64,000 nucleotides of DNA from Patiria pectinifera (taxonomy: Eukaryota; Echinodermata; Asteroidea; Valvatida; Asterinidae), in the NCBI GenBank assembly GCA_029964075.1, contig CM057147.1:23085513-23149512 (forward strand), written 5' to 3'. Below, one piece after another: positions 1 through 8,300 of this stretch. The notes below the pieces were generated by a model that did not search any database, was not told the DNA's origin, and saw only the letters and a program-made list of their open reading frames with translations. The translations under genes and the position numbers were made by a program. Position 1 is the first letter of the stretch. Each line of letters opens with the position of its first letter.

Positions 1-234
1 CTGAACAACTGACATTTCCGCCTCGTTGGGTAAATTATGACGGGATATTTGTTTCAGGGCCGCAGGGGCTAATCCAAATTGAAATCAAGGGGTGGGTTTA
101 GCAGGCATTTGTTGTGTTTTGCTGCGTGGCCTTCCTATTTTCTTCCGGACAAAACGGGGCTTTAGACGCCCCTGATAGATTCACCACTGGGCCGTGTGTA
201 TATATCCCATGACACTCTGCTTCATTCTATTCGT

Positions 235-552
235 TACTCGGACACTCTCGATAGAAGTGACATTTAATTGAATGTACACGAACCATCGGTACCGATGGTT
301 CGTGTACAAACCAGAATGAGCCAATAAGACAACAGCGCCGATGGTTTGTGCACTGACAGATACAACCAATGAGAAAGCATACAATCACTGGTGGTCATCG
401 GCCCAGTGACCTTGCCTAGCTCAGCTATCAGTGAGATTTACGTAACGTTGCGTAACAAAGTGTATGTGGGAAACTGTGGTCAGGGCCCTGGCCCTGCACA
501 AGGCCATGCATGTGCATGCTATCTTAATATGTGAATGTAACGTACACTTTGT
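235..552 (+). repeat. left arm of ~4-kb inverted-repeat structure
   Basis: This ~318-bp segment is nearly the exact reverse complement of 3899-4217. The outer end reads TACTCGGACACTCTCGATAG. It contains a perfect 36-bp palindrome at 273-308 centred on CGGTACCG. Open frames across both arms encode the same peptide only because the DNA is duplicated. Confidence 0.9.
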
Positions 553-1940
553 ACAGTTGAAACCTTATATTAATTGCTTCTATATCCAGACATTAAGGTT
601 TGCTGCATGCACTATAATATATTACTTGGACATGGTTGTATAGCAAGGATCTATGGTTGTACCATGGAGGAAGGAATAGAAAAATACAACTTGGAAAACG
701 ATAATCTAAACGAGAATATGCTGAAATGTAGCGCCCACTGAGAAAGAGAACTGAAGTTGTAATACATGCATGTCAACCGTGCAGACAAGTTCTGGGAGAG
801 AATATTCAACCGACGGCGAGATTACTTACACCATGGAGGATGGAACACCTCCATGCTTACACAAGCTAAAACTGTAAAAGATTTAATGTTTTCATATTCC
901 TTGCTTTATGTTATTCCAAATGGTCCGGCCGTGATTATTTTAATTAATCTGTTATTACTGATCATTAATTTTTGTCAAATCTGTTTTATAAACCAACAAA
1001 CAATCAATTGTTGTTCTATGCATTTTAACTGGACTGGTGGTATTACCATTAAATCCCATATTCAAGGCATAAATAGATATTTGTTGATGTATGATGTAAC
1101 ATTGCATGGCGCCGCCACTGACGTGGTGTACTTTGCTTGTTCGTCTGTCGCGCTATCTAATAGAGCAACAGTTTTGTACTGAACTTTCACAAAAACCGGT
1201 ATAATGTCATCGAGTTCTAAACACTCCCGTTCCTGAATCACGAGTTATCCGATTCCTGTTACAAAGTTACAACAAAACATTATTTCGACATGATTTTCCT
1301 ATTTTATTGCAAAGTGCATGGGTAAACCCTTTGAAAATATCCCCAAAATGAGGAAATAATTTTCTGACAAACTTGTAGTTGGGTATATAAGTAGATCGAG
1401 ATAATAATGGTTTATCAGATTTTATCAACTTTACAGAATTCTTCAATGGAATTTTCCGATAATTATTCAAGTGCGCCACGTTAGGGAACATTCAGCCGTT
1501 TGTGTGCCCAATTTCCGGATGCCACCGTTTTTGAATTTCGGAATATAATCTCATGACACCGAAATAGTTTACAGAGGTATAAACCGCCGCAGTAATAAGG
1601 TGTAAGTACCAGTATTTCACGGACTGAATTTGAAGTTTATCAACAAATAAGTTTGGCAACACTACATGAGGAAAGTCAAGGTAAACATCGAAGTGTGCCA
1701 AGTTAGGAAACACCACTATGTAATATATTAAGGAATTGATAGGGTACTGGTTTTTAAGAAATATATTTATAGACTTTGAGCCCATTATTTTTAAATTAGA
1801 GATGAAGGAAGGGCATTTCCAAAAAGCAGAGCTTGTCGAATAGGAATCCCCTATAACATGAATTAATACATACGTTTAAAGAAAAAAGCAATTGCAAACA
1901 ATTAAACATGTAAGCTGTACATGCCCCACCCCCCCCCCCC
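553..1940. other. interior of inverted-repeat structure, no gene recognised
   Basis: AT-rich DNA between the left arm and the first array. It has no recognisable domain, splice pattern or repeat match to the rest of the window. An open frame at 766-1182 has no family resemblance. A C-rich tract sits at 1929-1940. Confidence 0.5.
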
Positions 1941-2293
1941 TATGGAAGTGTAGATAGGACATGGTTAAAAATAAAACTAATTCGTACGTACGAATTACTA
2001 AACCGTACGTACGAAATACTAATTCGTACGTACGAATTACTAAACCGTACGTACGAATTACTAAACCGTACGTACGAAATACTAATTCGTACGTACGAAT
2101 TACTAATTCGTACGTACGAATTACTAATTCGTACGTACGAATTACTAAACCGTACGTACGAATTACTAATTCGTACTTACAAATTACTAAACCGTACGTA
2201 CGAAATACTAATTCGTACGTACGAATTACTAAACCGTACGTACGAATTACTAAACCGTACGTACGAATTAATAAATCGCACGTACGAATTACT
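1941..2293 (+). repeat. 21-bp tandem array A (CGTACGTACG unit)
   Basis: A leader (TATGGAAGTGTAGATAGGAC then ATGGTTAAAAATAAA) is followed by about 15 copies of a 21-bp unit made of CGTACGTACG plus AATTACTAAAC or AATTACTAATT variants. Because 21 is a multiple of 3 the array translates as a stop-free seven-residue repeat (SYVRITK/PYVRITN), which should not be taken as a protein. Confidence 0.93.
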
Positions 2294-2552
2294 CAGTGGC
2301 GTAGCCACGGGAGGGAGGGGGTGCGTGGGGGCAGTGGCGTAGCCAGGAATTTTCTGGCGGCGCTGGGGCTGGAACGCGACGCCACTGCGACAGCCCCCCC
2401 CCCCCATGAAACCTTGTCAACCCCCCCCCAAGTCGCCCCCCCCCACTGAGATTTTGAGTTGAGATTTATCATTGATCTACATGACGCCCCCACCTGAAAT
2501 GTTCCAGGCCCCCCTCGGCGCCCCCACTGGAAAATTCCTGGCTATGCCACTG
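2294..2552 (+). mobile_element. hAT-like G/C-rich foldback MITE inserted between arrays
   Basis: It begins CAGTGGCGTAGCC and ends GGCTATGCCACTG. Flanks GAATTACT (2286-2293) and GAATTTAT (2553-2560) match at six of eight bases, suggesting an imperfect 8-bp target duplication. The interior has long G and C runs and a second CAGTGGCGTAGCCAGG start at 2335, so one copy may be inserted in another. Confidence 0.7.
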
Positions 2553-2558
2553 GAATTT

Positions 2559-2810
2559 ATGGAAGTGTAGATAGGACATGGTTAAAAATAAATCTAATTC
2601 GTACGTACGAATTACTAAACCGTACGTACGAATTACTAAATCGTACGTACGAATTACTAAACCGTACGTACGAATTACTAAATCGTACGTACGAATTACT
2701 AAACCGTACGTACGAATTACTAATTCGTACGTACGAATTACTAAACCGTACGTACGAATTACTAAATCGTACGTACGATTTAGTAATTCGTACGTACGGT
2801 TTAGTAATTC
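2559..2810 (+). repeat. 21-bp tandem array B with orientation switch
   Basis: The same leader is followed by about 8 forward units, after which the unit flips near 2775 (GATTTAGTAATTCGTACGTA). It is interrupted at 2811 by a foldback element. Confidence 0.9.
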
Positions 2811-3153
2811 CAGTGGCGTAGCCAGGAATTTTCCAGTAGGGGGCCGGGGGGCCTGGAACATTTCAGGTGGGGCGTCATGTAGATCAATGATAATTTTTAG
2901 AAACTCAAAATCTCAGTGGGGCGACTTGGGGGCGACAAGGTTTCGTGGGGGGGGGGGCTGTCGCAGGGGGGTAGCCAGGGGGGGGGGCGTGGGGGTGACA
3001 GCCCCCCCCCCATGAAACCTTGTCGCCCCCCAGTCGCCCCCCACTGAGATTTTGAGTTTCAAAAAAATTATCATTGATCTACATGACACCCCTCCCCCAT
3101 GAAATGTTCCAGCCCCCAGCGCCGCCCCCGAAAAATTCCTGGCTACGCCACTG
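2811..3153 (+). mobile_element. hAT-like foldback MITE, long palindromic copy
   Basis: Starts CAGTGGCGTAGCCAGG and ends CTGGCTACGCCACTG. The two halves are near reverse complements around a G/C-run centre and share TCATGTAGATCAATGATAAT. It is the same family as 2294-2552 and 24129-24307. Confidence 0.8.
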
Positions 3154-3167
3154 CCCCCCCCCCCTAT

Positions 3168-3577
3168 GGAAGTGTAGATAGGACATGGTTAAAAATAAAT
3201 CTCATTCGTACGTACGAATTACTAAACCGTACGTACGAATTACTAATTCGTACGTACGAATTACTAATTCGTACGTACGAATTACTAAATCGTACGTACG
3301 AATTACTAAACAGTACGTACGAATTACATATTATTTCGTACGTACGATTTAGTAATTCGTACGTACGGTTTAGTAATTCGTACGTACGATTTAGTAATTC
3401 GTACGTACGAATTAGTAATTCGCACTTACGGTTTAGTAATTCGTACGTACGGTTTAGTAATTCGTACGTACGAATTAGTAATTCGTACGTACGAATTAGT
3501 AATTCGTACGTACGGTTTAGTAATTCCTACGTACGAATTAGATTTATTTTTAACCATGTCCTATCTACACTTCCATA
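3168..3577. repeat. 21-bp arrays C (forward) and D (inverted), leader at both ends
   Basis: The leader at 3168 opens about six forward units to 3330. The orientation flips at about 3335 and about ten inverted units run to 3540, closed by the inverted leader (TTTATTTTTAACCATGTCCT). The whole is a large imperfect palindrome. Confidence 0.9.
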
Positions 3578-3898
3578 GTAATTACTAAACCGTACGTACG
3601 AATTACTAAATCGTACGTACAAATTACTAAACCGTACGTACGAATTACTAATTATTTCGTACGTACGATTTAGTAATTCGTACGTACGGTTTAGTAATTC
3701 GTACGTACGGTTTAGTAATTCGTACGTACGGTTTAGTAATTCGTACGTACGGTTTAGTAATTCGTACGTACGGTTTAGTAATTCGTACGTACGGTTTAGT
3801 AATTCGTACGTACGAATTAGTAATTCGTACGTACGGTTTAGTAATTCGTACGTACGAATTAGATTTATTTTTAACCATGTCCTATCTACACTTCCATA
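3578..3898. repeat. 21-bp arrays E (forward) and F (inverted)
   Basis: About four forward units (3583-3650) switch at TAATTATTTCG to about ten inverted units, ending in the inverted leader at 3863-3897. The array abuts the right arm of the large inverted repeat. Confidence 0.9.
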
Positions 3899-4217
3899 AC
3901 AAAGTGTACGTTACATTAACATATTAAAATAGCATGCACATGCATGGCCTTGTGCAGGGCCGGGGCCCTGACCACAGTTTCCCCACGCACACTTTGTTAC
4001 GCAACGTTACGTAAATCTCACTGATAGCTGAGCTAGGCAAGGTCACTGGGCCGATGACCACCAATGATTGTATGCTCTCTCATTGGTTGTATCTGTCAGT
4101 GCACAAACCGTCGGCGCTGTTGTCTTATTGGCTCATTCTGGTTTGTACACGAACCATCGGTACCGATGGTTCGTGTACATTCAATTAAATGTCACTTCTA
4201 TCGAGAGTGTCCGAGTA
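3899..4217 (-). repeat. right arm of ~4-kb inverted-repeat structure
   Basis: Inverted partner of 235-552, ending CTATCGAGAGTGTCCGAGTA. Its copy of the 36-bp perfect palindrome is at 4144-4179. No convincing target duplication was seen outside the two arms. Confidence 0.9.
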
Positions 4218-4696
4218 GTACTGAATGAATGGTTTACCCAGTTTTGGGGTTTTAACTTCGTATTTCGTAAAAAAATTCCTATAAACAATGACGATTTCCT
4301 GAAGGAAAAAAAAACGTCTTTTCCGTTTGTGGTGGTTCTACGGGGAAGGGGAGGAGTTAACTTCCCTTCATCTAGAGCCATATTTGACACTTAAAATGTC
4401 GCGGGTTCTATTGGGCCTTACAATTTTCGGGGTCAAAATTACGCTTTTATGGGTCAAAATTACACTTCTCTTTGTTATTTTCTAGGTCATTTTGACCATG
4501 AAAAGTGTCATTATGAACCCGCAAAGTGTCAGCCCAAATGAAATTGGAATTCCGAGTCAACTTCTGACCCGGACACTATAGTGTGTTGATCCGCCGCGCC
4601 CCCATGCCTTCGGTGCCACCATAGGTGTTCCTGATAACTTTTCAAATGCATTGGGGCATGTTTGATAGCCTGGTTGGCTTTGTGTTGTAATTGATA

Positions 4697-5199
4697 CAGG
4701 GTGAGTCAAAACAAGCGGAACCCAAACCCCCAAAATTATATTTTATATTTAAAAAAAATAGTAGCACCAAAAATAATAATGACTGGAAAGCCAATTCATA
4801 AGCTACTTTTAGACGAAAAAAAATACTGATATTGCTCAATCCGTTCAAAGAACATCACCATTTAAACGGAATGACCCTAAAAGCTCTTTCGTCCAAGAAA
4901 AGCAATTTATTGTGAATTCTGACTGTTTTACTTTGGAACAACAAAGAAAATGACACAGAAAACTTGTTTGGACAACTGTCAACAACTGTAGTACACAGTA
5001 TCTTTATTAACAACCCTGGTTAGGCAAACAATATGATTTATAAAATCCTTTTTTTTTTTTAAAAACGGGCCTTCAGAAGGACTTTGTTGAACGTTTTTTA
5101 TTTTTAAACGTTCATTATTTTCATTGCTAATACATATTTTTAAACATGAAATATAATATTTGAGGTTTGGGTTCCGCTTTTTTTTTTTTACTCACCCTG
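4697..5199. mobile_element. Tc1/mariner-like MITE, ~503 bp, TA-flanked
   Basis: Ends are CAGGGTGAGTCAAAA and TACTCACCCTG. The inverted repeats extend through AAGCGGAACCCAAAC on the left and GTTTGGGTTCCGCTT on the right. TA lies at 4695-4696 and 5200-5201. The right end is about 40 bp before the LDLa exon acceptor. It is the same family and size as 43744-44243. Confidence 0.82.
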
Positions 5200-5241
5200 T
5201 ATAAAACAAGCATTTTGTTGCACTTTCTAATCATAATTTAG

Positions 5242-5358
5242 GTGGAGTATGCGATGCGGAGACGGAGTTTGCGTGTAAGAACAACGGACGATGCATACCA
5301 CGTGACTGGTCATGTGACTATTATGACGACTGCCTGGATCTCAGTGACGAGAATTACT
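5242..5358 (+). CDS. protease exon A: LDL-receptor class A domain
   Basis: The acceptor TTTAG precedes 5242 and the donor GTAAGA follows 5358. The exon encodes a complete LDLa module with the C-x-n-C-IP-x-W-x-C-x-x-x-x-D-C-x-D-x-SDE signature ([20 protein letters not shown]). The acidic calcium-cage residues are present. The last Cys codon is split with the next exon. Confidence 0.9.
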
Positions 5359-8300
5359 GTAAGATTAAAATTTTCATGTAACCAATAAATAGGCGCTTTG
5401 AAATATTTACTCTTATTTTACCAAACTAATCAGAGGGGGTCTAGAAACCCTTGAAATTCATTTTATATTAAACAAAATAGAGTATGTTTCGCATGTATCC
5501 GTTTAATTCTCGCATTTCGTAGGTAATAATGATGGTTACAATGGAATTTATGACAACGCTGAGGTTGGGGAAACGAGTACAGTCGCTACCACAACGCCCT
5601 CTCGTGTCACAACAGAGCCACCACCACCACCAAAACCAGGTACACGTAATAGCAGCCTCGACTCCAGGGGTGCAGACCAGTAAATCGGTCCGAAATTGCC
5701 TGCGCCGGCCAAATCACGATTTGCATGCCCTCAAAATCTTCGGTATTTGAGCATGCTGTGGGCCATGAACTTGAGGGTTTGTAAAAAATATGGGTGGAAA
5801 CCGTGCACAGGACTTGGAGCTTGCAGTTCTGTGTAATTTTGATGTAATTTGGACCCTAAAAGCGCTCTACTTTGCAATGGAGTGTAGGCATCGTTTTTCA
5901 AAATGGCGATGGGCTTCAGGACTATTTTCAGGGGTGATCATCTTCAGGTGGAAATTTCTCCTAAAAGTCATCAGTTGACCCCCCGAAAATTGAAAAGAAA
6001 ATGAAAGATGATGAAATAAGCTTTAATTTGATGTGTGTCTCGAACACCTTGGAGAGTTGTGAGTATTTTCCCCGAATTTTTGAAGTGGGAGCATTTACCA
6101 TTGGGGTCAATGGAAGTTTATTTACTGGTCTGCTACCCCAGGGGCGCGTGCTCGTTCCTTACACTCGCGCAAGGCATGATGGGAAACAACATGGCGCTGT
6201 AAGATCGTACCCACGGGGCACGAGGTTGACGTAATAGGGCTGGGTCCGAATTACTTAGTTATGGCTGTAAAAATACATGAGTCTATGGGAAAAGCGTGCA
6301 GCCGCTTCCATAGACGCGGGCGTCATTTTCCAGTCGAAGTCAAATATTTCGGACACGGCCTAAGCCAAGTCGAGCATTCGCTACCGCGCATGTGCCAACT
6401 CGCATTCACGCCAGTTTTTCGGATAAACGACAAGCTTTCAGCATAATCCAAAATCCTTTGGCACAATTCAAGTTGCTTACATGAAATATCGATTTGGCTT
6501 ATTGAAAAGTCAGTGGGCTTAAGCACATACGGTGGGCTCATTTTCATGGCTTTGATTTGTTGCGGGCTGCTAGCTCCGGATGGCGGATGCAATGGCCTGC
6601 CAGAGCCATCCTCCTCTCCCTGATCATGGATTACTTAATAATTATTGCAAGGGATTTTAGGTTGTGCGTAATACATAACTACCTTATTCTGAGGGTGTAA
6701 CCTGCTATGGGTCCGCGTTGCGGGGAAGCAATATTGGGGGCATCTGCTATGGAGGGGCTTGAGTTTCAACTAATAAAAAAAGTCTTAGACATAGGCCTAT
6801 AAACTGTTGGGCAGAATTCCTTGGTCAGCTCAGCAGTGCTAATTTGCCCTGACTGTGCACCAGCAAGCACGTTCATTCCCTTGCCCTCTCCACCCAGTGT
6901 CCTGTGACTGGTCTACATGGGGAAGCTGGAGCCTGTGCACGGCCAATATCTGCTACGCTGAGCGGAGGAACCGGACCCGTACCTGCCCGTGCGGAGACGG
7001 CAACTGCCCCACGCCGGACGCCGACAATGCCGGCAGCGGTGCCGGTGACCGGGAGTACAGGATGTGCCCGCTGCAGAATTGTCCAGAGGAGGCCGGTGAG
7101 TTGAAAGGATTCTGTTGGTAGATTGTGTTAGCAGATTTTAGCGGGAAACCAGTGCTGATAAAGGCAGCCCTTTACATCTACATGAAGATGACGGAAGAAG
7201 GCTGCACTCTGAAAAAAAGTCCCTAGTAAGATTTGACCCTTCAAAACCTTGGAAAAAGCTTCATTCTGACCCCCAAAAGTGTCAATTTTGACCCTAAAAA
7301 GTGTCAGGCCCAATCATAAAAGCGGATTCCAGGTCAATCTGACCCTGGTCTTTATAGGGGTGTGCATCGTCGTAATGCATGTAGCAAAAGTAGTGGATTT
7401 CTCAGGCATTCAGCGATTAAATGTTTTCATTAACTTTACAGATTCTGGATGCGGTACCCACGCCACTTTGGGGTCCCTCTTCTCCGCACGAATCGTCGGA
7501 GGTGAGAGTGCGACTCCAGGGGAGTGGCCCTGGCAGGCTCAGCTCCGTATCAAGGACAGCGCCGGTCACTTCAACTACGTCTGTGGTGGGTCGCTTGTGG
7601 ACTGGCGGTTCGTGGTGACCGCCGCTCATTGCTTCGTGGGGTAAGAAGATGACGACTTAAGTGTTGCACTTGTCTTGTTTAGGATGATGACGATGGTGAC
7701 GGAGCAGCGATAACCGTTTGACAATGATGACGGAACAACGCTGAAAATGACCAATGAAAGGGCTTCATGACGCTGTCAGTGATTTTGGTTCAGTGATGAT
7801 GGAAATTATGTACGATGCATGATTCGATACCATTGACTGTAGAATTTTGATAACGAAGTTACGACCGACGCGTCGCTGTAAAAAGATTCCTGTTTCAAAT
7901 TCGTTTACTGGCCCGATCAGCTCTCTAATTCATTTTGTATAGGTGGATTATAAATCTCCAAATATCAAGTTACCTCTCTTTTTAACAAGCATTATTGTTT
8001 GTAACAGCACTAGGAAAGTGGTGCGGTATATGATCTGTTTGACGTTCTTTGTAGCGTTGCTTTGACGTTACTTTCGGAAAATAAACATCGGAATTATATT
8101 TTTCAGGGGGAAATGCGTGACTCGCGAGTCACGAGTCTCTAGCGTCAAGTCTGAGTCATGATGGTCGAGTCCAAATCGGAGTCTGAGTCTTATTGCAGAA
8201 ATTACTCGAGTCGAGTCCGAGTCACCTAAACAGCGACTTGACGGACTCGAGTCCGAGTCCTGGACTCAATTCCTACAATACTGATCTCCACAGGTCCAGC

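Noticed and set aside
1961..3878. Long open frames encoding SYVRITK/PYVRITN repeats on both strands
   Set aside because: They arise from the 21-bp period of the CGTACGTACG arrays, are open on both strands and have no non-repeat sequence resembling a protein.
1941..3898. CRISPR array
   Set aside because: Units are contiguous 21-mers without unique spacers, in a eukaryotic context and with no cas genes.
181..4394. Pair of related small proteins at 181-384 (-) and 4068-4394 (+)
   Set aside because: They are identical only because they lie in the inverted arms and both cross the 36-bp palindrome.
5790..6234. Conserved small proteins shared with 51834-52049
   Set aside because: The similarity is explained by two inverted copies of the same MITE and covers non-coding parts equally.
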